Shown one piece after another: positions 25,593 to 34,616 of a stretch of 64,000 nt of DNA. Location: NCBI RefSeq assembly GCF_012221945.1, contig NZ_CP032549.1, positions 2,294,001 to 2,358,000 on the forward strand, given 5' to 3'. Below the pieces are notes generated by a model. The model ran no database searches. It had not been told where the DNA came from and saw only the letters and a program-made list of their open reading frames with translations. Every line of letters begins with the position of its first letter. Position 1 is the stretch's first letter. Source of the stretch: Glutamicibacter mishrai (GTDB taxonomy: Bacteria > Actinomycetota > Actinomycetes > Actinomycetales > Micrococcaceae). Position numbers and translations under genes: made by a program.

Positions 25593-25910
25593 ATGTCCAT
25601 GATGAATGTTGCCCACCTGATCGAGTACTACTTGATGCTGGCTCTGAGCGTCATCATTCTGGTGCTCGCCGTCTGGGCGCTGGTTGACTGCCTGCGCCAC
25701 GGAGCCCAGCGCTTCGCGCAAGAAGGCAAACGCACCAAAGGCTTTTGGACTGGCCTGACCGCGGCGAGTGCTGTCGTGTCCTTGCTGGGCATCCTCAGCG
25801 GTGGCGGAATTGGCTTCCTGCAGCTCATCGGCGCCTGCATTGCCTGTGTCTACCTTGCAGATGTCAAGCCTGCAGTCAGCGGACAAGGCGGCGGCTGGTA
25901 CAACTACTAG
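25593..25910 (+). CDS. DUF2516 family small membrane protein
   Basis: 105 residues with two to three hydrophobic stretches (YYLMLALSVIILVLAVWALVD; GLTAASAVVSLLGI; LIGACIACVYLADV), ending GGGWYNY. This is the actinobacterial DUF2516 pattern; function unknown. TAGAGT ends 6 nt before the ATG, implying a leaderless transcript. It stands alone with its own terminator at 25941. Confidence 0.85.
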   Translation: MSMMNVAHLIEYYLMLALSVIILVLAVWALVDCLRHGAQRFAQEGKRTKGFWTGLTAASAVVSLLGILSGGGIGFLQLIGACIACVYLADVKPAVSGQGGGWYNY

Positions 25911-25940
25911 GCCGCCAAGAACCGCATTGAACTTTTGATG

Positions 25941-25972
25941 ACCCGCACTCGTGTTCTAAGTCGAGTGCGGGT
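25941..25972 (+). terminator. Terminator after DUF2516 gene
   Basis: Perfect 11-bp stem ACCCGCACTCG/CGAGTGCGGGT with a 10-nt loop. Confidence 0.8.
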
Positions 25973-26040
25973 CTTCTCAATTAATGGACACTCCTTAACT
26001 TTGGTGCTTCGGCGCTGGTGCATTGGATAGGATGGATCGT

Positions 26041-26787
26041 ATGAGTCACACTTTGATCTTGCTTCGCCATGGGCAGAGCGAATGGAACGAAAAGAATCTG
26101 TTCACCGGCTGGTACGACGTATCGCTGACCGAACAGGGCCGTGCTGAAGCTTCCCGCGGCGGACAGCTGCTGGCCGAAGCCGGTTACAAGCCAGAGGTGC
26201 TGCACACCTCGCTGCTGACCCGCGCGATCGTCACTGCCAACCTGGCATTGGAAGCCGCCGGCCGCTCGTGGATCCCAGTGAACCGCGACTGGCGCCTGAA
26301 CGAGCGCCACTACGGCGCGCTTCAGGGCAAGGACAAGGCCCAGACCTTGGCCGAATTCGGCGAAGAGCAGTTCATGGAATGGCGCCGCAGCTACGACACC
26401 CCGCCACCGGTTCTGGATGACTCCTCGGAATTCAGCCAGATCAACGATGAGCGCTACGCCGCGCTGGGCGATTCCGCTCCACGCACCGAGTGCCTCAAGG
26501 ACGTGCTTGAGCGCATGCTTCCTTACTGGGAAGAGAACATCAAGGCGGACCTGTCGGCTGGCAAGACCGTTATGGTTACCGCTCACGGCAACTCGCTGCG
26601 CGCTCTGGTCAAGCACCTTGACGGCATCAGCGACGAAGATATCGCCAACCTGAACATCCCGACCGGCATCCCGCTGGTTTATGAGTTGGACGACAACTTC
26701 CAGCCGATCACTAAGGGCGGAACCTACCTGGATCCTGCTGCTGCAGCCGACGCCATCAAGGCTGTTGCAAACCAGGGACGCAAGTAA
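26041..26787 (+). CDS. gpmA: 2,3-bisphosphoglycerate-dependent phosphoglycerate mutase
   Basis: 248-residue glycolytic enzyme interconverting 3- and 2-phosphoglycerate. The phospho-histidine is His10 in [21 protein letters not shown] and [16 protein letters not shown] contain the other catalytic residues. Length matches the dimeric dPGM family. Two in-frame ATGs upstream (26023, 26032) lie in the promoter; the ATG at 26041 is 7 nt after TAGGAT, so a leaderless start is chosen. Monocistronic with its own terminator. Confidence 0.95.
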   Translation: MSHTLILLRHGQSEWNEKNLFTGWYDVSLTEQGRAEASRGGQLLAEAGYKPEVLHTSLLTRAIVTANLALEAAGRSWIPVNRDWRLNERHYGALQGKDKAQTLAEFGEEQFMEWRRSYDTPPPVLDDSSEFSQINDERYAALGDSAPRTECLKDVLERMLPYWEENIKADLSAGKTVMVTAHGNSLRALVKHLDGISDEDIANLNIPTGIPLVYELDDNFQPITKGGTYLDPAAAADAIKAVANQGRK

Positions 26788-26800
26788 GACCTGCTTTTCG

Positions 26801-26852
26801 GCGGCACCAGAACCCCAAGCTTTGAGCTTGGAAGTTCTGGTGCCGCTGTTTT
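26801..26852 (+). terminator. Terminator after gpmA
   Basis: 13-bp outer stem GCGGCACCAGAAC/GTTCTGGTGCCGC plus inner CCAAGCT/AGCTTGG, then TGTTTTGT. Confidence 0.85.
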
Positions 26853-26985
26853 GTATTTAACCTTCAAAATGGGCCCGCTATATGGCTGTGAGCGAAACAA
26901 CTGCGCACGATTGTATTTTTGGCATTAGTATGCTGTAATCTCCTATTTCGAATAGGCTCAATGGCTCACGTTAGGAATGCAATTC

Positions 26986-27288
26986 GTGGCAACTGATTAC
27001 GATGAAGTCCGCCCAGACGTTGCTGAGGCACGTAAGGCTTCTCTGGATGCGGTTAAGTCCGCAAACGCACCGGACGCCAAGTCCGTCGTGCGCGAGCTCG
27101 ACGAAGCCGATCACACTGATGGCATGGATCTGCCGGGTGCAGATTTGTCCAACGAGGAACTGACGGTCACCGTCATTCCACAGAAAGACGACGAGTTCAT
27201 CTGTGGCTCGTGCTTCTTGATTCGCCACCGCTCGCAGCTGGTTCGCGAAGAAGGCAATGTAGGTTTCTGCGTAGAGTGCGAAGGCTAA
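26986..27288 (+). CDS. DUF4193 family zinc-ribbon protein
   Basis: 100-residue actinobacterial protein. Starting at GTG 26986 gives MATDYDEVRPD, the canonical DUF4193 opening; the ATG at 26977 would add MQF and lies too near AGGA. The C terminus has CGSC and CVEC, a four-cysteine zinc-ribbon-like pair, and an acidic centre. Function is unknown; homologues are broadly conserved near actinobacterial housekeeping genes. A possible promoter is TTGTAT (26911) - 17 bp - TGTAAT (26934). Confidence 0.88.
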   Translation: MATDYDEVRPDVAEARKASLDAVKSANAPDAKSVVRELDEADHTDGMDLPGADLSNEELTVTVIPQKDDEFICGSCFLIRHRSQLVREEGNVGFCVECEG

Positions 27289-27331
27289 GAAGCCGCTGTA
27301 CGCTGGCGCCGATTTCGCGCCGAAAATTTCA

Positions 27332-27366
27332 AGGGCAGCCCGCCAACTGGTGGGCTGCCCTTTGCC
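27332..27366 (+). terminator. Terminator after DUF4193 gene
   Basis: 13-bp stem AGGGCAGCCCGCC/GGTGGGCTGCCCT (one C-T position), loop AACT, then TTTGCC. Confidence 0.8.
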
Positions 27367-27400
27367 GTTAAGGCTTCATTAAACAATTGGCTAAATAAGC

Positions 27401-27437
27401 AGTGCCTGCACCCGGAAGGTTTCCGGGTGCAGGCACT
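27401..27437 (-). terminator. Terminator after phoU
   Basis: Perfect 17-bp inverted repeat with a 3-nt loop, located 29 bases past the phoU stop on the minus strand. Confidence 0.75.
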
Positions 27438-27465
27438 GGCTTATGATCTTGATGCCGTGATCGGC

Positions 27466-28119
27466 TTAGGCGTCCGATGGATCCCATTCGCCGGTGACCA
27501 GGTAGGTGACCTTCCGGGCCACGGAAACACCGTGATCGCCGAAGCGCTCAAGGTAGCGGCTGGTCAAGGAAACATCCACGGTGGTCGGGGCCGAAGCATC
27601 CCAATCCGCTTCGGCGATGCGAGCGAATACGCTGGAGTGAAGGCGATCGACTTCGTGGTTCAATTCAATAATTTCGGCGGCGATATTCAGATCGCGGGTA
27701 TCGAGCAGGCGGGCCACGGCCTGAGCGATCTGGATGTCGATCTTCGCCATTTCAGCGAAGGTCGTGGAGATCCTCTCTGGAATTGCCGGCTGCGGGAAAC
27801 GCAAGCGGGCTAGCTGCGCCAAGTGGCGGGCGAGGTCGCCCATGCGTTCCAGGGAAGCACTCATGCGCAACGAGCCGACGATCATGCGCAGGTCGCTGGC
27901 CACAGGGCCCTGTAGTGCCAGGGTATCGATAGCGCGTTCATCCAGCTGGTTCTGCAGGAAATCAATTTTCGCGTCTGCCGCGATGACTTCCTGGGCTAGC
28001 TCAACGTCGGCATTCGCCAATGAATCCCATGCGCGATCCATGGCGGTCGCGACCTGGTTGGCCATCTCAATAAGTTCTTCGCCAATTTGTTGTAGATCTG
28101 CCTGAAAAACCTTACGCAC
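27466..28119 (-). CDS. phoU: Phosphate signalling regulator PhoU
   Basis: 217-residue protein of two three-helix PhoU domains (QADLQQIGEELIEMANQV and its second copy TTFAEMAKIDIQIAQAV; MGDLARHLAQ and RYLERFGDHGVSVARKV are the paired metal-site helices). PhoU mediates phosphate-dependent restraint of the Pho sensor kinase. The GTG at 28119 has GAAAGGA 6 nt upstream; a longer in-frame start at 28176 is rejected. It is divergent from senX3-regX3, as in many actinobacteria, with PHO-box-like repeats between them. Confidence 0.94.
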   Translation of the reverse strand: MRKVFQADLQQIGEELIEMANQVATAMDRAWDSLANADVELAQEVIAADAKIDFLQNQLDERAIDTLALQGPVASDLRMIVGSLRMSASLERMGDLARHLAQLARLRFPQPAIPERISTTFAEMAKIDIQIAQAVARLLDTRDLNIAAEIIELNHEVDRLHSSVFARIAEADWDASAPTTVDVSLTSRYLERFGDHGVSVARKVTYLVTGEWDPSDA

Positions 28120-28256
28120 AGCAGTTCCTTTCGAGTGTCGGTTCCCATGCCAGCTGGCCTTCCGCCGTAGCGGCAAGCCACCCCAAACAGATTTATGGCA
28201 TGGTGGAGGGTCTTACTCCAGCCTGTCAGCGGGTGATTAACGAATATGCCACGAAA

Positions 28257-28274
28257 CGTGAACGTTTGGTGAAC
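28257..28274. promoter_or_regulatory. Putative PHO box (RegX3/PhoP site) between phoU and senX3
   Basis: CGTGAAC-gttt-GGTGAAC: two direct repeats with 11-bp periodicity, the complement of the GTTCACC-N4 unit of actinobacterial PhoP/RegX3 PHO boxes. Position between phoU and senX3 suits autoregulation. Binding is inferred. Confidence 0.6.
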
Positions 28275-28345
28275 AGCGCGCCGATTTGGCCATTTTCGCG
28301 TCATTTAGGAACGAAGGTGCCCGGTGGGGAAGTTACGCTAAAAGG

Positions 28346-29560
28346 GTGAACGATGTGATCTCGACTCTGATAGCCGGTGTCCTCGGTCTGGCCCTGGGCA
28401 TCGTTGGCGTGATCGCTTTCAGGATTTCCCAACGCCGGACCGCCCGACTGCCGCAGGTGGACGAGCCTCTGCTCCCTGAAGGCGCAGCTGCCGTCCTGTC
28501 CGTCATCGGACGCGCCTTCGTGATCCTCGATGATGTTGACGGTGTAGTGCGGGCTAATCCCGCTTCCTATGCCTACGGCCTAGTCCGAGGCCATACGCTC
28601 GTTCACAACGAGCTTCTGGCCCTGGTCCGCCAGGTGCGCGCAGACGGCGTGATCGCTGAGAGCCAGTATGAATTGCAGCGCTCAACGCTCGGCGCCGGAC
28701 AGCTGATTGTCCACGTGCGCGTCGCGCCATTGGGCGACGAATACATTTTGCTGCTGGCTGATGACCGCACCGAGATCACGCGTACCGAAGCCATGCGCAA
28801 TGACTTCGTGGCCAACGTTTCACACGAGCTGAAAACGCCGGTCGGCGCCATCTCCCTGCTGGCTGAGGCCATTACCGAAGCGGCCGATGACCCGACCGCG
28901 GTGCGCCGTTTCTCCACCCGCATGGACAAGGAATCACGACGGCTTGCCGCGCTCGTCCAGGACATTATCGAGCTTTCCCGTCTGCAGGCCAGCGATGCCA
29001 TTGTGCAGGGCAAGGAAGTGAATATCGATTCCGTTGTCGCCGAAGCGGTGGATCGCAGCCACCTGATTGCCGAGGAAAAAGGCATCGACATCACTGTCGG
29101 CGGGCACCTGGATGAGCCGATTCTGGGCGATCCCGATCTGCTGATGACCGCAGTGCGCAACCTGATCGACAATGCGATCCGGTACTCCCCGGAGAACACC
29201 AAGGTGGGCGTGGGGATCCGCCAACGCGATGGCTATGCGCAGATCTCGGTCACCGATCAGGGCCCGGGCATTTCGCCCGAGGAGCAGGAGCGCGTCTTCG
29301 AGCGTTTCTACCGCGTGGACTCCGCGCGTTCACGGCAAACCGGTGGTACCGGATTGGGGCTGAGCATCGTCAAGCACGTGCTGGCCAACCACGGTGGCGA
29401 GGTGTCGCTGTGGTCGCAGCCCGGGCAGGGCTCCACTTTTACCCTTAGACTTCCCCTAGCGGATGAAGAACGGGCAGGCACTGATGGTGCTGCCGACGAG
29501 ATGATGAAGGAACGATCGGTCGAGGCGAGAACCTCCGATCGCGAAGGAGGACGACGATGA
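28346..29560 (+). CDS. senX3: Two-component sensor histidine kinase SenX3 (phosphate starvation)
   Basis: About 404 residues. One or two N-terminal hydrophobic segments (ISTLIAGVLGLALGIVGVIAF), a PAS-like region (~residues 45-140), the H-box NVSHELKTPVGAIS with His160, then the ATPase domain with N-box NLIDNAIRYSP, DQGPGIS and GTGLGLSIVKH. Layout and neighbours (divergent phoU, regX3 overlapping by 4 bp) identify SenX3. The GTG at 28346 is 6 nt after TACGCT (leaderless); GTG 28355 with AAAGGG upstream is the alternative; ATG 28286 lies upstream of the promoter. Confidence 0.92.
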   Translation: MNDVISTLIAGVLGLALGIVGVIAFRISQRRTARLPQVDEPLLPEGAAAVLSVIGRAFVILDDVDGVVRANPASYAYGLVRGHTLVHNELLALVRQVRADGVIAESQYELQRSTLGAGQLIVHVRVAPLGDEYILLLADDRTEITRTEAMRNDFVANVSHELKTPVGAISLLAEAITEAADDPTAVRRFSTRMDKESRRLAALVQDIIELSRLQASDAIVQGKEVNIDSVVAEAVDRSHLIAEEKGIDITVGGHLDEPILGDPDLLMTAVRNLIDNAIRYSPENTKVGVGIRQRDGYAQISVTDQGPGISPEEQERVFERFYRVDSARSRQTGGTGLGLSIVKHVLANHGGEVSLWSQPGQGSTFTLRLPLADEERAGTDGAADEMMKERSVEARTSDREGGRR

Positions 29561-30237
29561 CCAGAATTTTGATCGTAGAGGATGAGGAATCGCTTTCTGA
29601 TCCGCTGTCTTTCCTGCTGGAACGCGAAGGATTTGAAGTACGGATCGCGGAGGACGGGCTGGTTGCGGTCACCGAGTTTGAACGCCACGGTGCCGATCTG
29701 GTGCTCTTGGACCTGATGCTGCCAGGACAGCCCGGAACCGAGGTGATCCGCCAGATCCGGTTGAACAGCCAGGTCCCGGTCATCATGCTCACCGCCAAGG
29801 ATTCGGAAATCGACAAGGTGGTTGGCCTCGAGTTGGGAGCCGATGACTACGTTACCAAGCCATATTCGTCCCGCGAGCTGCTCGCTCGCATCCGCGCCGT
29901 CCTGCGTCGCCAGGGCGAGGGTGAAGAGCTGATCAGCAATGTGGTCACCGCCGGCCCGGTACGCATGGACGTAGAGCGCCACATGGTTTCGGTCGACAAC
30001 ACCGAGGTCTCCATGCCGCTCAAGGAATTCGAGCTGCTGGAGATGCTCCTGCGCAATGCCGGCCGTGTGCTCACCCGCGGACAGTTGATCGACCGTGTCT
30101 GGGGCAGCGACTACGTGGGGGATACCAAGACCCTCGACGTTCACGTCAAGCGCCTGCGCTCGAAGATCGAGCCGGACCCGGCCTCGCCCGAACACCTGGT
30201 GACTGTGCGCGGCTTGGGCTACAAGTTCGTGGTCTAG
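29557..30237 (+). CDS. regX3: Response regulator RegX3 (OmpR family)
   Basis: 226-residue transcription factor. Receiver domain residues 1-115 with phospho-acceptor Asp52 (LVLLDLMLP), acidic pair EDEE near the N terminus and Lys in VTKPYS; OmpR-type winged helix from ~125 (LKEFELLEMLLRNAGRVLTRGQLIDRVWG). Starts inside the senX3 stop codon (ATGA). RegX3 activates phosphate acquisition genes when SenX3 is de-repressed at low Pi. Followed by a very long palindromic terminator. Confidence 0.95.
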   Translation: MTRILIVEDEESLSDPLSFLLEREGFEVRIAEDGLVAVTEFERHGADLVLLDLMLPGQPGTEVIRQIRLNSQVPVIMLTAKDSEIDKVVGLELGADDYVTKPYSSRELLARIRAVLRRQGEGEELISNVVTAGPVRMDVERHMVSVDNTEVSMPLKEFELLEMLLRNAGRVLTRGQLIDRVWGSDYVGDTKTLDVHVKRLRSKIEPDPASPEHLVTVRGLGYKFVV

Positions 30238-30250
30238 CTGGCCAAGGCTT

Positions 30251-30308
30251 AAAAACCAGGGAGCCTGGGAGCGAATCAATTGATTCGCTCCCAGGCTCCC
30301 TGGTTTTT
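30251..30308. terminator. 58-bp perfect palindrome terminating regX3 and the convergent lipoprotein gene
   Basis: 29-bp arms are exact reverse complements with no spacer, beginning with five A and ending in T-run. It lies 13 bases after regX3 and 3 bases before the stop of the convergent gene, so it can terminate both. Confidence 0.9.
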
Positions 30309-30311
30309 TGC

Positions 30312-30851
30312 TTAGTGCTCCGAGGTCGAGTGGCTCTCGGTCTTCTTCAGGTGATCGGTAACCGATGCATCGGATCCGCCTGGTACAAAATCGCGGTATT
30401 CGGCAAGGGTGCCATCGACGACAGGAACGCTGAAGTCCACGGTCTCGCCGCCCGAAGTGAAGGTGGTCTCTGCGTGCTCGCCGGCAGCGATGTTCAAGCC
30501 GGAGACGACCTTCTGGTTCGCATCATCTTCCAGCTTGACGCTCTTCTCGGCTGGAACCGAGATGGTCACTGGCTTGGTGCTGGCTGCCTCGACGGTCAGG
30601 GTCAGCGAGGAATCGCTGTCGTTGACAACAGAGCCGATCAGACGCGCCTTGGAGCCGTCGCTGTTGGTAACCAACAGCAGGTTGCGAACCTGTGCGTCGG
30701 CGACGTCGACATGCACGCCATCGCTGGCAGCGTAGTCGGTGTTGGTGGCCTGCTCGTTGATGGCGCCACAGCTGGTGACACCGAATGCCAGGGCAGCCAC
30801 AGCGAGGGACGCGGCAATGCGACGTCCAGCGGTCATGCGTGCGGTGATCAC
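30312..30851 (-). CDS. LpqE-like lipoprotein, function unknown
   Basis: 179-residue predicted lipoprotein. Signal peptide RRIAASLAVAALAFGVTSC with lipobox VTSC (Cys about residue 28), followed by a single beta-rich domain (VDVADAQVRNLLLV; GSVVNDSDSSLTLTVEA) and a Ser/His/Glu-rich tail. It is divergent from carD exactly as lpqE is beside carD in mycobacteria, which supports an LpqE-type assignment by context; sequence identity was not measured. Role unknown, probably cell-envelope. Confidence 0.75.
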   Translation of the reverse strand: MITARMTAGRRIAASLAVAALAFGVTSCGAINEQATNTDYAASDGVHVDVADAQVRNLLLVTNSDGSKARLIGSVVNDSDSSLTLTVEAASTKPVTISVPAEKSVKLEDDANQKVVSGLNIAAGEHAETTFTSGGETVDFSVPVVDGTLAEYRDFVPGGSDASVTDHLKKTESHSTSEH

Positions 30852-31204
30852 GACACTAACTCCTCGGTGAGAATAATGAGTTGCTTCGGTTCATGGCTAT
30901 CGGCTCGTCTGCACCCAGAGCAGGGGCAACCCAAGATTTAGACCATGATTACCTCTAAGCCTAGCTGTTTTTCACGCAAAGACGCGATTTAGCGACGTGC
31001 AACACACACTTTTCGACAAGAAGTAGAGAACCGGGTTTGGGATAAAGAGGTATGCATTCTAGCTGAACCTACCTTTTTCCTACCATGTTTCTCTTGCGAA
31101 TGGAAGAGGTGAATCCGCGTGAATTCGCGGTTATATCGGGCACAATCGAGGCTTCGCGGATGGCAAACATGTTAGACTAGGTTGTGGGAAAGGGGTTTAT
31201 CCAC
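30852..31204. other. Divergent promoter region between lipoprotein gene and carD
   Basis: About 350 bp without an open reading frame of note. A -10-like TAGACT lies at 31172-31177, giving a roughly 20-nt carD leader with GGGAAAGGGG as ribosome site. No convincing -35 or operator could be picked by eye. Confidence 0.5.
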
Positions 31205-31690
31205 ATGGTTTTTGAGGTTGGCGAGACTGTTGTCTACCCGCACCACGGCGCCGCAATGATCGAAGAGATCAAGATGCGCAAGATCAAGGGCGAAGAGAAA
31301 ATGTATCTCAAGCTCAAGGTGGCTCAGGGCGACCTGACCATTGAAGTTCCTGCAGAGAACGTTGATCTGGTTGGCGTACGTGACGTGGTAGGTCAGGAAG
31401 GCTTGGACCATGTGTTCGATGTCCTTCGTGCTGAATTTACCGAAGAGCCGACCAACTGGTCGCGCCGCTACAAGGCAAATGTCGAGAAGCTAGCTTCCGG
31501 CGATGTCATCAAGGTTGCCGAGGTCGTTCGCGATCTCTGGCGCCGAGAAAATGATCGTGGTCTGTCGGCAGGCGAAAAGCGCATGCTGGCCAAGGCCCGT
31601 CAGGTCCTGATCAGCGAATTGGCTCTGGCCAAGGACCTCGATGAGACCAAGGCCGAGGGCCTGCTGGATGAGGTTTTGGCTTCGGCCTAA
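31205..31690 (+). CDS. carD: RNA polymerase-binding transcription factor CarD
   Basis: 161-residue CarD/CdnL protein. N-terminal RNAP-interacting domain [17 protein letters not shown] and C-terminal DNA-binding helices with [20 protein letters not shown] and [20 protein letters not shown], near-identical in pattern to mycobacterial CarD, which stabilises RNAP open complexes, notably at rRNA promoters. Start ATG 31205 matches family length; the in-frame GTG at 31184 would add seven unconserved residues. Precedes ispDF as in other actinobacteria. Confidence 0.96.
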   Translation: MVFEVGETVVYPHHGAAMIEEIKMRKIKGEEKMYLKLKVAQGDLTIEVPAENVDLVGVRDVVGQEGLDHVFDVLRAEFTEEPTNWSRRYKANVEKLASGDVIKVAEVVRDLWRRENDRGLSAGEKRMLAKARQVLISELALAKDLDETKAEGLLDEVLASA

Positions 31691-31795
31691 GCAAAACTCC
31701 CGATTGCATCTTGCCGTGGAGCGCTGAAAAGCGTTTCACGGCTGTTGCCGTTAAAAGCCCGATCAATCCCGGATGAACACGATAAGCTGGGCGCT

Positions 31796-33034
31796 GTGAA
31801 GCAAACCCCATCGCATACTTCGAGCCTGATCCTGGTTGCCGCCGGAATGGGCACCCGGCTCGGAGCCGGCATTCCCAAAGCACTGGTTCAGGTAGCTGGC
31901 AAGTCTTTGGTGGAACACGCTATCGACCGCATCCTCAAGGTCGAGCAGATCACTGAAATCATTGTGGTCACTCCCGCAGATGACCACCGCATGGCCGAAG
32001 TCCTGGCCCCCTACGGCACCGCGTTGCGCACTGTTCCTGGCGGAAGCAGCCGTGCCGATTCGGTACGCCGCGGACTTGGCGCCGTGAGCCCGAACGCCGC
32101 GAACATCCTGGTCCATGACGCCGCCCGCGCCTTTGCCCCGGTCGATCTCTACCAGCGCGTGATCCAGGCGCTGGATCGAGGCCAAGCCGCCGCGGTCATT
32201 CCGGCCCTGGCCGTGACCGACACGATCTGCGTGGTGGAACCCGGAGCGCAGGATGGCACCGAATACATCGAGCACACCCCGGCACGATCTACCCTGCGCG
32301 CGGTGCAGACCCCGCAGGGATTCAACGCCTCGGTGCTGCGCCAAGCGCACGCCCAGCTGGACCACTACACCGAGGCGGAACTGGAAAAAGTCACCGATGA
32401 TGCCTCGATCGTGCGCGCCTGCGGCGAAAAAGTGCAAGTGGTCGCCGGAGCGCAGCAAGCCTTGAAGGTCACCCACCCCGAGGACCTCGATACCGTCAAC
32501 CAGCTCATCAGCACCCAGAGCAGCTCCGCCAACCCCGCGAAGGAACCAATGATCCTGCCACGCATCGGAAACGGTATCGACGTTCACGCCGTGAGCACCG
32601 ACCCCGCCCGGCCGATGTGGCTGGCCGGCCTGCACTTCCCCGAGGATATCGGCCTGTCGGGGCATTCGGACGGCGACGCGGTTGCCCATGCAGCCTGCGA
32701 TGCGCTTTTCAGCGCGGCCGGGATCGGCGATCTGGGAACCCACTTCGGGGTGGACCGGCCGGAATTCGCCGGGGCCAGCGGTGTGAAACTGCTTGCAGAA
32801 GCCGCGCGTTTGGTTCGCGCGGCCGGGTTCGAAATCGGCAATGTCGCGGTGCAGTTCGTGGGACGCCGCCCGCGCTTCTCGGCACGGCGCGAAGAGGCCA
32901 GCCAGGTGCTCAGCGATGCGATCGGCGCCCCAGTCAGCGTCATTGCGACCACCAGCGACGGGCTGGGCTACGAGGGCGAAGGAACCGGTATTACCGCCTA
33001 CGCCACGGCGCTGGTGTACGCCGCGCAGAACTGA
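31796..33034 (+). CDS. ispDF: Bifunctional IspD/IspF (MEP pathway) fusion
   Basis: About 412 residues joining two non-consecutive MEP-pathway enzymes. Residues ~1-235 are IspD, the MEP cytidylyltransferase ([34 protein letters not shown]); from ~262 onward is IspF, the cyclodiphosphate synthase ([26 protein letters not shown], zinc ligands Asp/His/His). A short Ser/Ala linker joins them. The GTG at 31796 lies 7 nt after TAAGCT; ATG 31745 is upstream of that box. Many actinobacteria have separate ispD and ispF here, so the fusion is notable but known in the Arthrobacter group. Confidence 0.92.
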   Translation: MKQTPSHTSSLILVAAGMGTRLGAGIPKALVQVAGKSLVEHAIDRILKVEQITEIIVVTPADDHRMAEVLAPYGTALRTVPGGSSRADSVRRGLGAVSPNAANILVHDAARAFAPVDLYQRVIQALDRGQAAAVIPALAVTDTICVVEPGAQDGTEYIEHTPARSTLRAVQTPQGFNASVLRQAHAQLDHYTEAELEKVTDDASIVRACGEKVQVVAGAQQALKVTHPEDLDTVNQLISTQSSSANPAKEPMILPRIGNGIDVHAVSTDPARPMWLAGLHFPEDIGLSGHSDGDAVAHAACDALFSAAGIGDLGTHFGVDRPEFAGASGVKLLAEAARLVRAAGFEIGNVAVQFVGRRPRFSARREEASQVLSDAIGAPVSVIATTSDGLGYEGEGTGITAYATALVYAAQN

Positions 33035-33121
33035 CGGCCGGGGAGCCGGTGAAAACCCCAGATCAGCGAGCGCATCACAAGTGAAGTACAAAGGGTGCAT
33101 CCATCGGATAACCTTAAAGGC

Positions 33122-34573
33122 GTGAGCCTGCGATTCTATGACACCAAAACAGCATCAGTACGTGACTTCCAGCCGTTAACCGAAGGCGAAGTCAAGCTGT
33201 ATTACTGCGGCGCCACCGTGCAGGGCATGCCGCATGTGGGCCATGTTCGCAGCGCCATCGTCTTCGATGTACTCTCCCGCTGGCTGGAGTACCGCGGCTT
33301 CGCGGTCACCACGGTCCGCAACGTCACCGACATCGACGACAAGATCCTGGAAAAGTCCGCCAACTCCTTCGCCGCGGATTTCCAGGCCGACGAACACTAC
33401 AAGCCTCGCGAAGAATGGTTCGCGCTGGCCTACCGCTTTGAGCAGGAATTCGCCCGCGCCTATGAAGCGCTCGGCGTGCGCCGGCCGACCTATGAGCCAC
33501 GGGCCACCGGGCACATCACTGAAATGCACGAGTTGATCACCGAGCTGATCAACCTCGGGCACGCCTACCCGGCGGCCGATGGCTCCGGCGATGTGTACTT
33601 CGACGTGCGCTCCTACAAGCAGTACGGTGCGCTGACCCGCCAGAAGATCGACGACATGCAGGATGCCGCCGACTCGGACCCACGCGGCAAGAAGGACCCT
33701 CGGGACTTCGCCCTGTGGAAGGGGCACAAGAACTCCGATCCGCTCACCGCTTCCTGGCCAAGCCCATGGGGCCGAGGCCGTCCGGGCTGGCACTTGGAAT
33801 GCTCGGCCATGGCCGGCAAGTACCTGGGCAGTGAATTCGACATCCATGGCGGCGGGCTGGACCTGCGCTTCCCGCACCACGAAAACGAGATGGCTCAGTC
33901 CAACGCGGCCGGGCACGGATTCGCGAACTTCTGGATGCACAACGGCATGGTCACCTATGAGGGCGAGAAGATGTCCAAGTCCGTGGGCAACACCATTTCC
34001 CCCGAGGAAATGCTTGCCCTGGCCGACGCCCGCGTGGTGCGCTACTTCCTGGGCCAGGCCCAGTACCGCTCCATGCTGGACTACCGCCCGGACTCGCTGA
34101 CCGAAGCTGGCGCTGCGGTGGAACGCATCGACACTTTCATCTCCAACGCGCGCTATCGCTTGGGCTCCGCGGCAGAAGCGATTGCTGCCACGCAGGTGCC
34201 GGAAGCTTTTGCCTCCGCGATGGATGACGACCTGAACGTTCCAATGGCCTTGGCCGCGTTGCATGAAACTGTGCGCCACGGCAACGCTTCGCTGGATAAG
34301 CACGAGGATGCAGCCGTTGCCGCAGCCCTTGGACAGGTGCTGGCAATGACGCAGGTGCTCGGCTTGGACGATGCCGGCGACCAGCAGAACTCCGACGCAT
34401 CCGCAGAGCACGAAGTGCTGGACCAGCTGATCCAGGCACAGCTGGCAGAACGCGCTCAAGCACGGTCCGCCAAGGACTGGTCACGTTCGGATGCGATCCG
34501 CGACGCCTTGGCCGCCGCAGGTATCACGGTGCTCGACTCCGCAGACGGCGCCCGCTGGACACTGAACAATTAG
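33122..34573 (+). CDS. cysS: Cysteinyl-tRNA synthetase
   Basis: 483-residue class I synthetase charging tRNA-Cys. HIGH-type motif MPHVGHVRSA, zinc-ligand cysteine in YYCGATVQG and later CSAMAGKYLG / HHENEMAQSNA, and KMSKSVGNT. Start GTG 33122 gives MSLRFYDTKTASV, typical for the family, and lies 7 nt after TAACCT, so it appears to have a leaderless promoter of its own despite following ispDF. The longer start at 33095 precedes this box. Confidence 0.96.
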   Translation: MSLRFYDTKTASVRDFQPLTEGEVKLYYCGATVQGMPHVGHVRSAIVFDVLSRWLEYRGFAVTTVRNVTDIDDKILEKSANSFAADFQADEHYKPREEWFALAYRFEQEFARAYEALGVRRPTYEPRATGHITEMHELITELINLGHAYPAADGSGDVYFDVRSYKQYGALTRQKIDDMQDAADSDPRGKKDPRDFALWKGHKNSDPLTASWPSPWGRGRPGWHLECSAMAGKYLGSEFDIHGGGLDLRFPHHENEMAQSNAAGHGFANFWMHNGMVTYEGEKMSKSVGNTISPEEMLALADARVVRYFLGQAQYRSMLDYRPDSLTEAGAAVERIDTFISNARYRLGSAAEAIAATQVPEAFASAMDDDLNVPMALAALHETVRHGNASLDKHEDAAVAAALGQVLAMTQVLGLDDAGDQQNSDASAEHEVLDQLIQAQLAERAQARSAKDWSRSDAIRDALAAAGITVLDSADGARWTLNN

Positions 34574-34616
34574 CCGCTGATCGGCTACCGCAAACTCAAC
34601 TTTAAGGACACATACC

